From the NCBI RefSeq assembly GCF_900115185.1, contig NZ_FOVN01000004.1, forward strand, positions 226,188 to 290,187: a stretch of DNA of 64,000 nucleotides. The letters are read 5' to 3'. This document shows positions 44,655 to 54,322 of the stretch, one piece after another. The notes below the pieces were generated by a model. It saw only the letters and a list, made by a program, of their open reading frames with translations, made no database searches and was not told where the DNA came from. Position 1 is the stretch's first letter; each line of letters starts with the position of its first letter. The DNA is from Algorimicrobium echini (GTDB lineage Bacteria; Bacteroidota; Bacteroidia; Flavobacteriales; Flavobacteriaceae). The position numbers and the translations under genes are program-made.

Positions 44655-44688
44655 AAAAAACCCGAAGCATGTGCTTCGGGTTTTTTTG
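44655..44688. terminator. Bidirectional terminator, CCGAAGC stem
   Basis: CCCGAAGC (44661-44668), loop ATGT, GCTTCGGG (44673-44680), flanked by six A and seven T. It lies between the convergent lipoprotein gene and the GIN-domain gene. Confidence 0.9.
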
Positions 44689-44717
44689 TATCGCTCCTAA
44701 TAAAATTCGTCTGTATT

Positions 44718-45440
44718 TTACTTCATACTCACACTGCCAGAACCTGATACTTTGGTGTCTTCCTTTGCTGGATTTCCTTTGTAAGTTACATCTCCAGAAC
44801 CTGAAACACGCACTTTTAAATAAGCATTACTTACCACTTGAACATCACCAGAACCTGAAATAGTGACTTCCGTGTTATCCGCTTCCAAACCATAACAGCT
44901 GTAGTCTCCTGAACCCGATATTGTAATTTCTAAATCGGTTGTTTTTCCGTTTAATGTAATGTCTCCAGAACCAGCCAAATGGCTTTCTATTTTGTTCGCC
45001 ACAATATCCAAAGATACATCTCCCGATCCTGCCAAATCCACTTCAAATTCATCAGCATTAATTGGGTCATTGGTATATAAATCTCCTGATCCAGCTAAAC
45101 TAACTTGATCAATATCCTTGAAAGGAATTGTTACTTTAATCGTTTTACCACTGCTGGTTTTTAAATTAATATTATTCTCTGTTTTTACAATTAGTTTTCC
45201 GTTTTTGACTTCGGTTATTACGTATTGTAATAAATTTTCTTCACCTTCAATTTTTAATTTTCCTTCGGTGCCAGCTACTAAAATATAATCGAATGGTCCT
45301 GCGCATCCTATTCCCTCATAATCGTCTGTGGTTCTTTCAATAGTAACAACGTTGCCGTTTCCTGAAACTTTTTTACCGAATTGTGCACAGCTTATGGCGC
45401 TGGTTAATAAGATGGCTAATAATAATACGTGATTTTTCAT
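44718..45440 (-). CDS. Head-GIN-domain (DUF2807) surface protein with GSGD repeats
   Basis: A 240-residue exported protein with a signal peptide or lipobox (LLTSAISC, cysteine at 18). It belongs to the head-GIN/DUF2807 family. A GSGD or GSGS motif recurs at about residues 117, 138, 157, 176, 196, 214 and 232, a period of 18-21, which suggests a right-handed beta-solenoid with one turn per repeat. Located last in the ECF operon, downstream of another solenoid-like protein with the same period. Function unknown; a surface structure regulated by the sigma factor is inferred. Confidence 0.85.
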   Translation of the reverse strand: MKNHVLLLAILLTSAISCAQFGKKVSGNGNVVTIERTTDDYEGIGCAGPFDYILVAGTEGKLKIEGEENLLQYVITEVKNGKLIVKTENNINLKTSSGKTIKVTIPFKDIDQVSLAGSGDLYTNDPINADEFEVDLAGSGDVSLDIVANKIESHLAGSGDITLNGKTTDLEITISGSGDYSCYGLEADNTEVTISGSGDVQVVSNAYLKVRVSGSGDVTYKGNPAKEDTKVSGSGSVSMK

Positions 45441-45476
45441 ACTTTTTGTTGTTATTGGTTATTAATTGGTTGGTGT

Positions 45477-46571
45477 TTAGTTTTTGTCAATGGTAACGCT
45501 TCCGTAATCTGAATTTATCCTGATGTTATTGTTTGTCGTTGAGGACCCATAATAACCTTGGTAATATTTGCTGGTAGATTCGTCTCGTTTTTTATTAAAC
45601 TCAAACCCGTCATGACTGCGAAGCGAGGCATAATCTAAATCTATTTCAAAGTTGAAATGATATCCCGTTTCAAAACCAATATGTATTCCTACATAATCTG
45701 AATTTATAGTTAGGTTTCTGGCGCTTGCTTTGATGTTTTTTATTTTAATAGAGCCGTAATCTGAATCTAGAGTTACATTCTTATAAATATCACCTAAAAC
45801 AACGGTTAAATAATCGCCAATACCATCAATATTATTAGCTCTATCTGCGGTTAGCGAACCATAATCGCAATCGTATTTTAAATCTTCAATCGTTTCAAAT
45901 TTGGATCTGGTATAATCGGCTTCAAGATTGATGGTTTTTGCTTTTGCAACTGTAAATTCGCTGTAATCAGCATTAATAGTTCCGTTGTTTATGTATTCAA
46001 AATAGGAGTTTTTGGTATAATCAAATTCAATCTGATTATTGGTACCCATGAGTTCTTTAGTGGTTATTTTACCATAATCGCAATTAATTTTGGCATTCCC
46101 TTCTAGTTTATCCAAGTTAATACTGCCATAATCATTGTCTAAATCAACAGAATTGGTCATAGGCATTTTTACCACATAATTTACCTTCATGTTTATACTA
46201 CTATTATTTCCCCAATTCCACCATGAATTAGATTTTCCTTTATTAAAAATAGTTTTTGCAGACACGTAATTGGTGCTCGATTCAAAATCTACATGAATAT
46301 TATCTATTTTTTCACGGACCTTATCTTCATTATTACCACTAACTGTAATGTTTACCGTTATTTCAATACGATTTTCATTCCAGGTAACAATGTCTAAATT
46401 GCCATAACTATTATCAATTTTTAAGGTTGCATTTTTAGAAACATTGTAGGACTTTCTAATTGTTTTTTCTTCGGTGTGTTTGTCGCGGTTTTCAGGATTA
46501 ACAGATGCTGAAACTAGAACTGGTAGAAGCGCAAAAATTAGGGTTAATTTATATAGGATATTTGTTTTCAT
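45477..46571 (-). CDS. DUF4097-like beta-solenoid protein with Asp-Tyr repeats
   Basis: A 364-residue exported protein with a signal peptide (cleavage near SASVN, about residue 21). From about residue 147 a Asp-Tyr pair recurs at 147, 165, 184, 202, 219, 236, 253, 271, 292, 313 and 355, mostly 17-21 apart, with DYGS forms in several turns. The regular spacing indicates a beta-solenoid and resembles DUF4097-type proteins. No enzyme motif is seen. It sits 36 bases upstream of the GIN protein and 10 bases after the anti-sigma-like gene. Confidence 0.78.
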   Translation of the reverse strand: MKTNILYKLTLIFALLPVLVSASVNPENRDKHTEEKTIRKSYNVSKNATLKIDNSYGNLDIVTWNENRIEITVNITVSGNNEDKVREKIDNIHVDFESSTNYVSAKTIFNKGKSNSWWNWGNNSSINMKVNYVVKMPMTNSVDLDNDYGSINLDKLEGNAKINCDYGKITTKELMGTNNQIEFDYTKNSYFEYINNGTINADYSEFTVAKAKTINLEADYTRSKFETIEDLKYDCDYGSLTADRANNIDGIGDYLTVVLGDIYKNVTLDSDYGSIKIKNIKASARNLTINSDYVGIHIGFETGYHFNFEIDLDYASLRSHDGFEFNKKRDESTSKYYQGYYGSSTTNNNIRINSDYGSVTIDKN

Positions 46572-46581
46572 GAGTTCTGTA

Positions 46582-47136
46582 TTAAAGGGTTTTTTCTAAT
46601 ATATTATTGTTTAATTCTTTTACGTGTTCAATTTGTTTTAAGGTGTTTTCTAGTACTTCAATTCGGTTTTGAAAGTTGGAAATCATGGCGTATATGACGC
46701 GTTGGTCTTGTCCACTTTCAATTAAATCTGAAATAAGAACATTGTATTCTGCTTCCAATCTATTTAATTGCACCATGGCATCTTTTATTAATAAACGGGT
46801 ATCACTATTAGATGATGCTTCTAGTTTTTTTAATTCAGCTGAAATAGTGGCTGTAAAAAAACTTTCTGTTTTAGCCATTTCTGGCGAAACACTTGCTAAT
46901 CCTGTTATTTCTGGATTTGAATTGGTTCCAACTGTTAAGGAAATTAATAAAACAATAGAGGCTGCAATTCCAATAACAGGTAACCAGAGTTTTCTTATGG
47001 AGCCATTGGATTTATAATTTCCAGATTGTTTGTTAAGTTTATCTAAAAACCGTTTTTCATGATTTTTTGCAGGTTGTTGTATATCAAAATCAGCTTGTAA
47101 GTCATTAAATAACGTGTCTAAATCGTCTGGTTTCAT
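46582..47136 (-). CDS. Anti-sigma-factor-like single-pass membrane protein
   Basis: A 184-residue protein with an N-terminal cytoplasmic part of about 45 residues, one membrane helix (LPVIGIAASIVLLISLTV, about 48-65), and an extracytoplasmic helical part with repeated charged residues. It follows the ECF sigma gene by 11 bases, which is the usual arrangement of an anti-sigma factor. The N-terminal sequence shows no clear zinc-binding ZAS motif, so the assignment rests on topology and context. Confidence 0.7.
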   Translation of the reverse strand: MKPDDLDTLFNDLQADFDIQQPAKNHEKRFLDKLNKQSGNYKSNGSIRKLWLPVIGIAASIVLLISLTVGTNSNPEITGLASVSPEMAKTESFFTATISAELKKLEASSNSDTRLLIKDAMVQLNRLEAEYNVLISDLIESGQDQRVIYAMISNFQNRIEVLENTLKQIEHVKELNNNILEKTL

Positions 47137-47147
47137 AATACTTGTTT

Positions 47148-47711
47148 TTAATAATTTATAATAGGCTCTAGGGCTTGTCTTAATTTTTCTTTGGCACGAG
47201 AAATAGTGGTTCTACTATTTGCATACGAAACTTTCATAACATCGCCAATTTCTTCATAATCATACCCTTCAATTAAATGCAGTGTTAAAGCAATTCTATA
47301 ATTATCTTTTAAACTATTTATAGCCTGTATAATTACTTTTACTTTATTACCGCTTTCTGTTTCTTCACTGCTTATACTCGAACTTTCATCTTCCAGTTTA
47401 TATAAAACCCCGTCTACAGGAATGTTTTGATATTTACCGTTTTTGTTATAATGATAAATACTTTTATTTACTACAATGCGTTTTAACCAAGCGCCAAATG
47501 TCGATGCTTCTTGTAAACTGCTAAGTTTGGTAAAAGCTGATAGAAATGCTTCTTGCATAATATCCTCCGCTTCAAAAGAATTTTTTACTATTCTAAAAGC
47601 TGTATTATACATGGCTTTGTAATACCTGTTGTAAATTTCCAACTGCGCGTGTTGGTTACCAGATTGGCACAAAGCAATGAGTTCTTCAGTATTTTTTGTG
47701 GTTAGTGTCAA
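47148..47711 (-). CDS. ECF-family RNA polymerase sigma factor
   Basis: A 187-residue ECF sigma factor. Region 2 includes the segment NTAFRIVKNSFEAEDIMQEAFLSAF that binds core and -10 DNA, and region 4 includes the helix-turn-helix around YEEIGDVMKVSYANSRTTISRAKEKL. The start must be TTG 47711: a stop lies six codons upstream in frame, no ATG precedes conserved region 2 and the next internal ATG is too late. The four-gene order sigma, anti-sigma-like, DUF4097-like, GIN is probably one operon and may be autoregulated. Divergent from lon, with 242 bases between. Confidence 0.9.
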   Translation of the reverse strand: MTLTTKNTEELIALCQSGNQHAQLEIYNRYYKAMYNTAFRIVKNSFEAEDIMQEAFLSAFTKLSSLQEASTFGAWLKRIVVNKSIYHYNKNGKYQNIPVDGVLYKLEDESSSISSEETESGNKVKVIIQAINSLKDNYRIALTLHLIEGYDYEEIGDVMKVSYANSRTTISRAKEKLRQALEPIINY

Positions 47712-47953
47712 AAATAAATCAGTTTGTTAGTATAAAGATGCTACAAAAACAAAAGTGTTACACTTTATTAGATAAAAAGTTTTTAGCAACAATAAATTCA
47801 TGGCATATTAATTGAATACTATAGGCAAATATACCGTAATAATACAGCATGAATAGCTGATTGCGAGATGTATATTTATAAAATGAATTATTAAAACTTA
47901 AAGAAAATTCTGCTATTATAACTGATTAATGACAGAATGACTTAAATATATCT

Positions 47954-50404
47954 ATGAAGAAATCTAATTTTTTAAGCCTTGACAGTTTGTCATTTCAAGA
48001 TTTTGACGAAAATTCAGAATTAATTCCTTTAATGACACCTGAAGATGAAGAAGAAATAAATAAGGAAGCTCTACCAGAAACACTTCCTATTTTATCATTA
48101 CGAAATACGGTTTTATTTCCTGGAGTGGTAATTCCTATTACAGCTGGTCGTGATAAATCCATCAAACTGATAAATGATGCCAATAAAGGTAGTAAGGTTA
48201 TTGGTGTTGTATCACAAAAGGATGAAACCATTGAAAATCCAAAAGCTACCGATATTCACGAAACGGGTACTGTTGCACGTATTTTAAAAGTTTTAAAAAT
48301 GCCCGATGGTAATACAACCGTTATTATTCAGGGTAAAAAGCGTTTTAAAATAAAAGAAGTTCTAACAGAAAGCCCTTATATAAAAGCAACTATTGAAGAT
48401 GTTCCAGAGGCCAAGCCAGCTGAACAGAATAAAGAATTTGAAGCGATAATCGATTCTATTAAAGAATTGGCACTTCAAATTATAGAAGAAAGTCCAAGTA
48501 TTCCTAGTGAAGCATCTTTCGCTATAAAAAATATTCAAAGTAATTCGTTTTTAATAAATTTTGTATCCTCTAACATGAATTTAAGTGTAGCGGAAAAGCA
48601 ACGTTTATTAGAAACAAACGATTTAAAAGATCGTGCGCTTGAAACGTTGAAGTATATGAATATGGAGTTTCAGAAATTGGAACTTAAAAATGATATTCAA
48701 TCCAAGGTTCAAAGTGATATGAACCAACAACAGCGTGAATATTTCTTACATCAGCAAATGAAAACCATTCAGGAAGAATTAGGTGGTGTAAGTCATGATG
48801 AAGAGTTAGAGGAAATGCGTAAGCGTTCCAAAAAAATGAAATGGGGAAAAAAAGAAGCCAAACACTTTGAAAAAGAATTGGCTAAAATGCAACGCATGAA
48901 TCCGCAAGTTGCAGAGTATTCTATTCAACGCAATTATTTGGATTTATTTTTGGATTTACCTTGGAATAAATTTAGTAAAGATAAATTCGACTTAAAGCGT
49001 GCCCAACGTATTCTAGATCGTGATCATTATGGTTTAGAAGATGTAAAACGCCGAATTATTGAACATCTAGCCGTTGTAAAATTACGAGGCGATATGAAAT
49101 CGCCAATCCTTTGTCTGTATGGACCTCCAGGAGTTGGTAAAACATCTTTAGGTAAGTCGGTAGCAGAAGCTTTAGGTCGTGAATATGTACGTATGTCTTT
49201 AGGTGGTTTACGGGATGAAGCAGAAATACGAGGCCATCGTAAAACCTATATAGGCGCCATGCCAGGCCGTATTTTACAGAACTTAAAGAAAGCAGGAACA
49301 TCCAATCCCGTTTTTGTATTAGATGAAATTGATAAATTGTCTAATTCGAATCAAGGCGATCCGTCATCAGCCATGTTAGAAGTCTTAGACCCTGAACAAA
49401 ATAGCGAGTTCCATGATAACTTTTTAGAAATGGGCTTCGATTTGTCTAAAGTTATGTTTATAGCAACATCCAATAGTTTATCTACCATTCAGCCAGCTTT
49501 ATTGGATAGAATGGAGATTATAAATGTAACAGGTTATACCATTGAAGAAAAAGTAGAAATAGCAAAACGCCATTTATTACCAAAACAATTAAAGGAGCAT
49601 GGTTTAACTGAAAAACATCTTAAAATAGCCAAGCCGCAATTAGAGAAAATTGTTGAAGGTTATACCCGAGAGTCTGGTGTTCGTGGTTTAGAAAAGCAAT
49701 TAGCCAAAATGGTGCGTTATGCAGCCAAAAACATTGCTATGGAAGAAACCTACAATGTGAAAATTTCTAATGCCGATATTGTTGAAGTTCTTGGAGGTCC
49801 TAAATTGGAACGCGATAAGTATGAGAATAATAACGTTGCAGGTGTTGTAACAGGTTTGGCTTGGACACGCGTAGGAGGTGATATTTTATTTATTGAATCT
49901 ATTTTATCTAAAGGAAAAGGAAACTTAACTGTTACAGGTAATTTAGGTAAAGTAATGAAGGAGTCAGCTACGATAGCCATGGAGTATATCAAATCTAATG
50001 CAGACGAATTAGGTTTAGATCCCGAAGTTTTTGATAAGTATAATGTGCATATTCACGTACCTGAAGGCGCAACACCTAAAGATGGTCCAAGTGCTGGTGT
50101 TACGATGTTAACTTCATTAGTGTCTTTATTTACGCAGAAAAAAGTAAAAAATAGTTTAGCCATGACAGGCGAAATTACGCTTCGCGGTAAAGTATTACCA
50201 GTAGGTGGTATTAAGGAGAAAATTCTTGCTGCAAAACGTGCGCGTATAAAAGAAATTTTATTGTGTGAAGAAAACCGAAGAGATATTGAAGAAATTAAAC
50301 CAGAGTATTTAAAAGGTTTAACCTTTCATTATGTGTCTGAAATGAGCGATGTTATTAAGTTAGCACTCACTAATCAGAAGGTGAAGAATGCCAAAAAACT
50401 GTAA
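47954..50404 (+). CDS. lon: ATP-dependent protease La (Lon)
   Basis: An 816-residue Lon. It has an N-terminal substrate-binding domain (from [18 protein letters not shown]), the Walker [10 protein letters not shown] near residue 392, Walker B FVLDEIDK and the C-terminal Ser-Lys protease with DGPSAGVTM (S713) and GGIKEK (K756). Length is typical for Bacteroidota. It degrades misfolded and regulatory proteins. No promoter of the usual type is obvious in the 242-base upstream region. A terminator follows at 50425. The neighbouring porQ is a separate unit. Confidence 0.95.
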   Translation: MKKSNFLSLDSLSFQDFDENSELIPLMTPEDEEEINKEALPETLPILSLRNTVLFPGVVIPITAGRDKSIKLINDANKGSKVIGVVSQKDETIENPKATDIHETGTVARILKVLKMPDGNTTVIIQGKKRFKIKEVLTESPYIKATIEDVPEAKPAEQNKEFEAIIDSIKELALQIIEESPSIPSEASFAIKNIQSNSFLINFVSSNMNLSVAEKQRLLETNDLKDRALETLKYMNMEFQKLELKNDIQSKVQSDMNQQQREYFLHQQMKTIQEELGGVSHDEELEEMRKRSKKMKWGKKEAKHFEKELAKMQRMNPQVAEYSIQRNYLDLFLDLPWNKFSKDKFDLKRAQRILDRDHYGLEDVKRRIIEHLAVVKLRGDMKSPILCLYGPPGVGKTSLGKSVAEALGREYVRMSLGGLRDEAEIRGHRKTYIGAMPGRILQNLKKAGTSNPVFVLDEIDKLSNSNQGDPSSAMLEVLDPEQNSEFHDNFLEMGFDLSKVMFIATSNSLSTIQPALLDRMEIINVTGYTIEEKVEIAKRHLLPKQLKEHGLTEKHLKIAKPQLEKIVEGYTRESGVRGLEKQLAKMVRYAAKNIAMEETYNVKISNADIVEVLGGPKLERDKYENNNVAGVVTGLAWTRVGGDILFIESILSKGKGNLTVTGNLGKVMKESATIAMEYIKSNADELGLDPEVFDKYNVHIHVPEGATPKDGPSAGVTMLTSLVSLFTQKKVKNSLAMTGEITLRGKVLPVGGIKEKILAAKRARIKEILLCEENRRDIEEIKPEYLKGLTFHYVSEMSDVIKLALTNQKVKNAKKL

Positions 50405-50424
50405 AAAGTGACATTACATAGATT

Positions 50425-50456
50425 AAAACCTCGAAATTATTTTCGAGGTTTTTTTA
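50425..50456 (+). terminator. Terminator after lon
   Basis: AACCTCGAAA (50427-50436), loop TTAT, TTTCGAGGTT (50441-50450), with AAAA on the left and a T-run on the right. Confidence 0.9.
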
Positions 50457-50521
50457 TGATGCAAAAATAAATTATACTTGCAGCCGTTTATAGTTAGACT
50501 TACTTTTCGTTGTAACCTTAT

Positions 50522-51541
50522 ATGTTAAAGAATATTACCACTCTTTTTTGTTTGCTTTTAGGCCTTTCTGCTATTGCGCAAGTTGGTGGTGAGTCTACCT
50601 ATCAGTTTTTAAATTTAATTTCCTCACCACGTCAAGCTGCTTTGGGTGGTAAAGTTTTTACCAATTTGGATTATGATGTTTCACAAGCATTAACCAATCC
50701 TTCCGCCATAAATGATGAAATGGATAATCAATTAGCGCTTAATTATTCAAGCTATCTAGGAGGCATCAGCTACGGAACAGCTGCATATGGTTATACTTGG
50801 GATAGACGTACACTTACCTTTTTTGGAGGTGTTACTTATATAAATTATGGAAGTTTTGATGGCTATGACGAGCAAGGAAATTCCACAGGCTCGTTTAGTG
50901 GAAATGAAGCGGCCATCTCTTTCGGACACTCCAGACAAATTGGTTATTCCGATTTCTATTTAGGTGGAACCATTAAATTAATTACATCCAAATTAGAACA
51001 ATACAACTCCTTTGGAGCTGCTTTAGATGCTGGTTTAATGTATGTAAATGAAGATATTGAATTTCAAGCCACATTAGTGGTTCGTAATTTAGGGTTGCAA
51101 ATAACCACTTACGCTGGGCAAAATGAGCCGCTACCGTTTGAAGTTGCCTTTGGTATGTCGCAAACATTAGAGAACGTACCGCTACGATGGCATTTAACAT
51201 TTGAAAATTTACAGAAATGGCCAATTGGTGTTTCTAATCCAGCTCGTGCAGAAACCGATTTAGAAGGAAATCAAACTCAAGAAAAAGTTGGTTTTTTTGG
51301 AAATGTAATTCGACATACTATCGTGGGTGCAGAAATTTTTCCAGAAGGAGCATTTAATATTCGCGTTGGATATAATTTCAGAAAAGGAGAGGAGCTCCGT
51401 ATTGTAGATCAACGAAATTTTTCTGGTATTTCTGCTGGAATTGGACTAAAATTAAATAAATTTAGATTTAGTTTTACGCATGTTCGCTATACAAGCGCAT
51501 CCAATGCCAATTTTTTCGGCATGCAATTAGATTTAAGATAA
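50522..51541 (+). CDS. porQ: Type IX secretion system protein PorQ
   Basis: A 339-residue exported protein with a signal peptide (cleavage after AIAQ, near residue 20), then GGESTYQFLNLISSPRQAALGG, shown here as key residues only: a Gly-Gly start, then Tyr-Gln-Phe-Leu-x-Leu and Arg-x-Ala-Ala-Leu-Gly-Gly. This opening and the barrel-like body match PorQ/PorV-like proteins of T9SS; PorQ is part of the attachment complex at the outer membrane. The final strand ends in FGMQLDLR. Its stop is directly followed by the cmk ATG. Confidence 0.85.
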   Translation: MLKNITTLFCLLLGLSAIAQVGGESTYQFLNLISSPRQAALGGKVFTNLDYDVSQALTNPSAINDEMDNQLALNYSSYLGGISYGTAAYGYTWDRRTLTFFGGVTYINYGSFDGYDEQGNSTGSFSGNEAAISFGHSRQIGYSDFYLGGTIKLITSKLEQYNSFGAALDAGLMYVNEDIEFQATLVVRNLGLQITTYAGQNEPLPFEVAFGMSQTLENVPLRWHLTFENLQKWPIGVSNPARAETDLEGNQTQEKVGFFGNVIRHTIVGAEIFPEGAFNIRVGYNFRKGEELRIVDQRNFSGISAGIGLKLNKFRFSFTHVRYTSASNANFFGMQLDLR

Positions 51542-52237
51542 ATGCAAAAAATAACGATTGCTATAGACGGTTTTTCTTCAACAGGCAAAAGTACCGTTGC
51601 CAAACAATTAGCCAAACATTTAGGATATATATATGTGGATTCTGGTGCTATGTATCGTGCAGTAACTTACTATGCCATGAAATATGGTTTTATTGATTCT
51701 ACCCAATTTGATGTTGTTGGTTTGGTTTCTAAACTCCATGATGTAGTTATTTATTTCAAACTAAATGAAACCACAAATGTTGCTGATGTATATCTAAATG
51801 GTGAAAATATAGAAAAAGCCATACGCACGTTAGAAGTTTCTAATTTTGTGAGTCAAGTTGCCGCTATCCCAGAAGTCCGTTATCAATTAGTAAAACAGCA
51901 ACAAAAAATGGGTGCTGAAAAAGGTGTGGTTATGGATGGTCGTGATATTGGAACTGTGGTATTTCCTCAAGCAGAACTCAAAATATTTATGACAGCCTCT
52001 GCGGAAACACGTGCTACTCGTCGTTTTGATGAACTAACTAGTCGTGGTGATACGGTAACCTATAATGATGTACTCCATAATATTCAAGAGCGGGATTATA
52101 TTGATTCTAACCGAGAAGATTCGCCATTAATAAAAGCAGCTGATGCTATTGAAATAGATAATTCTCATATGTCTTTGGATCAACAATTTCAAAAAATCGT
52201 GAAACTAGCAGAAGTAGCGATTCAAGAAAATAACTAA
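51542..52237 (+). CDS. cmk: (d)CMP kinase
   Basis: A 231-residue P-loop kinase that phosphorylates CMP and dCMP. The Walker A GFSSTGKST (7-15) and the following YVDSGAMYRAVTYY, plus DGRDIGTVVFP, are characteristic. Length is typical. The ATG follows the porQ stop with no gap, so the pair is co-transcribed. Elsewhere cmk is often next to rpsA, as here (rpsA has its own promoter). Confidence 0.95.
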   Translation: MQKITIAIDGFSSTGKSTVAKQLAKHLGYIYVDSGAMYRAVTYYAMKYGFIDSTQFDVVGLVSKLHDVVIYFKLNETTNVADVYLNGENIEKAIRTLEVSNFVSQVAAIPEVRYQLVKQQQKMGAEKGVVMDGRDIGTVVFPQAELKIFMTASAETRATRRFDELTSRGDTVTYNDVLHNIQERDYIDSNREDSPLIKAADAIEIDNSHMSLDQQFQKIVKLAEVAIQENN

Positions 52238-52263
52238 ATCTTTAATTTTTAGAAAATTACTTA

Positions 52264-52294
52264 TTGTTTAATTGCAGAAAATATAGTATTTTTG
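52264..52294 (+). promoter_or_regulatory. Promoter of rpsA
   Basis: TTG (52264-52266), 20-base spacer, TATTTTTG (52287-52294): an excellent Bacteroidota consensus promoter followed by GCACTCC. Start near 52300, giving a leader of about 165 bases. Confidence 0.8.
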
Positions 52295-52300
52295 CACTCC

Positions 52301-52450
52301 TTTTAGCGACGTGTTAGAAAATAAAAGGAATAAACTAAAAAAAACAATAATCCTTCTGTGTGTTAGTCGCCTAAAATTTCTAAAATAACACAGAATACAA
52401 AACACAATGCGCTTGCGTTTTCGCGAAGTTGGAAATTTCTAAACGCATTG
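52301..52450 (+). ncRNA. Structured 5' leader of rpsA (candidate autoregulatory element)
   Basis: The leader forms several possible helices. TTTTAGCGAC (52301-52310) pairs with GTCGC-C-TAAAA (52367-52377) with one bulge. AAGGA (52324-52328) pairs with TCCTT (52351-52355) inside it. CTGTG-TTA/TAACACAG (52356-52366 with 52387-52394) would form a knot or exclude the first stem. CAATGCG (52405-52411) pairs with CGCATTG (52444-52450), enclosing GCG/CGC and CTT/AAG pairs, just before the ATG at 52467. Ribosomal protein S1 regulates its own translation in E. coli; a similar role here is inferred, and I do not know this leader by name. Confidence 0.55.
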
Positions 52451-52466
52451 TATTAACTTATATTAA

Positions 52467-54299
52467 ATGGCTGAAAAAGCAAAACAAGCAGAAGTTGAAG
52501 CAACGGAAGCAACAGAAGTAAAAACTGCAGAAGCTCCAGTTGTATCTGAAGCACAAGCAAACCCTGAAAAATTCTTAAAAGATTTTAACTGGCATAATTA
52601 CCAAGAGGGTATTGATGAGGTTGAAGATTCTCAATTAAAAGAATTTGAAAAATTAGTAGCAGAAAATTTCGTAGACACTTTAGATGATGAGGTTGTTGAA
52701 GGTGAAGTTATCCACATTTCAGATCGTGATGCCATTATTGACATCAACGCAAAATCTGAAGGTGTTATTTCATTAAACGAATTCCGTTACAATCCTAACT
52801 TAAAAGTTGGTGATAAAGTAGAAGTATTAATTGATGTTCGTGAAGACGCAACAGGACAATTAGTATTATCTCACAGAAAAGCACGTGTAATTAAAGCGTG
52901 GGATCGCGTTAATGCAGCTCATGAAACAGGTGAAATCGTTAATGGTTTTGTTAAGTGCAGAACTAAAGGTGGTATGATTGTAGATGTTTTCGGTATCGAA
53001 GCATTCTTACCAGGTTCTCAAATTGATGTGAAGCCAATTCGCGATTACGATCAGTATGTTAATAAAACAATGGAATTCAAAGTTGTTAAAATCAACCACG
53101 AATTTAAAAACGTTGTTGTTTCTCATAAAGCTCTTATTGAGGCTGATATTGAAGAGCAGAAGAAAGAAATTATTGGTCAATTAGAAAAAGGACAAGTATT
53201 AGAAGGTATTGTTAAGAACATTACATCTTATGGTGTCTTTATTGATCTTGGTGGTGTTGACGGTTTAGTTCACATTACAGATCTTTCTTGGTCTCGTATT
53301 AACCATCCAAATGAAATTGTTGAGTTAGATCAGAAATTAAATGTTGTAATTCTTGATTTTGATGAAAACAAATCTAGAATCCAATTAGGTCTTAAGCAAT
53401 TATCTAAACACCCATGGGATGCTTTAGGTGAAGAGGTAAGCGTTGGTGACAAGGTGAAAGGTAAAGTAGTTGTTATTGCAGATTATGGTGCATTTATTGA
53501 AGTAGCAGATGGCGTTGAAGGATTAATTCACGTTTCAGAAATGTCTTGGTCAACCCACTTACGTTCAGCACAAGATTTCGTTTCAGTAGGAGATGAGGTT
53601 GATGCCGTTATCCTAACGTTAGATAGAGAAGAGCGTAAAATGTCTCTTGGAATTAAGCAATTAACACCAGACCCTTGGACAGATATTACTAAAAAATATC
53701 CTGTAGGCTCTAAGCATTCAGGTATTGTACGTAACTTTACAAACTTTGGTGTGTTTGTTGAACTAGAAGAAGGTATTGATGGTTTAATTTATATCTCTGA
53801 TTTATCTTGGACTAAAAAAATCAAGCATCCTAGTGAGTTCTGTAATGTAGGTGATACATTAGATGTTGTTGTTCTTGAATTAGATGTTGAAGGTCGTAAA
53901 TTAAGTTTAGGACACAAACAAACTACAGATAACCCTTGGGATAAATATGAAACAGAATTCGCTGTAGGAACTGTTCACAAAGCTGAATTAACTGAAATCG
54001 TTGACAAAGGTGCAACTATTGATTTTAATGAAGATATTGTAGCATTCGTACCGTCTCGTCACCTTGAAAAAGAAGATGGCAAGAAATTGAAAAAAGGCGA
54101 AGAGGCTGAATTCAAAATCATTGAATTTAATAAAGAGTTCAAACGTGTTGTGGCATCTCATACAGCAATCTTCAGAGAAGAAGAAGCTGCCAATGTAAAA
54201 GCAGCTGCTGCCGCAAATGCTGCCGCAGAAGTTAAGCCTACTTTAGGTGATGCTAATGATGCATTACAAGCTCTTAAAGATAAAATGGAAGGAAAATAA
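52467..54299 (+). CDS. rpsA: 30S ribosomal protein S1
   Basis: A 610-residue protein made of repeated S1 (OB-fold) RNA-binding domains, about six, with repeats such as GVFIDLGGVDGLVHITDLSW, here seen at 3 to 4 variants (GAFIEVADGVEGLIHVSEMSW, GVFVELEEGIDGLIYISDLSW). The first 70 residues are an acidic, Ala/Glu-rich extension typical of Bacteroidota S1. S1 helps mRNA engagement, which is notable because this phylum has weak Shine-Dalgarno use. Followed by a terminator at 54323. Confidence 0.95.
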   Translation: MAEKAKQAEVEATEATEVKTAEAPVVSEAQANPEKFLKDFNWHNYQEGIDEVEDSQLKEFEKLVAENFVDTLDDEVVEGEVIHISDRDAIIDINAKSEGVISLNEFRYNPNLKVGDKVEVLIDVREDATGQLVLSHRKARVIKAWDRVNAAHETGEIVNGFVKCRTKGGMIVDVFGIEAFLPGSQIDVKPIRDYDQYVNKTMEFKVVKINHEFKNVVVSHKALIEADIEEQKKEIIGQLEKGQVLEGIVKNITSYGVFIDLGGVDGLVHITDLSWSRINHPNEIVELDQKLNVVILDFDENKSRIQLGLKQLSKHPWDALGEEVSVGDKVKGKVVVIADYGAFIEVADGVEGLIHVSEMSWSTHLRSAQDFVSVGDEVDAVILTLDREERKMSLGIKQLTPDPWTDITKKYPVGSKHSGIVRNFTNFGVFVELEEGIDGLIYISDLSWTKKIKHPSEFCNVGDTLDVVVLELDVEGRKLSLGHKQTTDNPWDKYETEFAVGTVHKAELTEIVDKGATIDFNEDIVAFVPSRHLEKEDGKKLKKGEEAEFKIIEFNKEFKRVVASHTAIFREEEAANVKAAAAANAAAEVKPTLGDANDALQALKDKMEGK

Positions 54300-54322
54300 T
54301 TTCCCCATTCTATTATAATACT

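Noticed and set aside
47712..47953. Lon promoter or heat-shock site
   Set aside because: The 242-base divergent gap has no match to the CIRCE repeat or to a complete TTG/TAnnTTTG pair in the right place.
49056..49301. Antisense frame in lon
   Set aside because: Overlaps the Walker A region of a real gene; shadow frame only.
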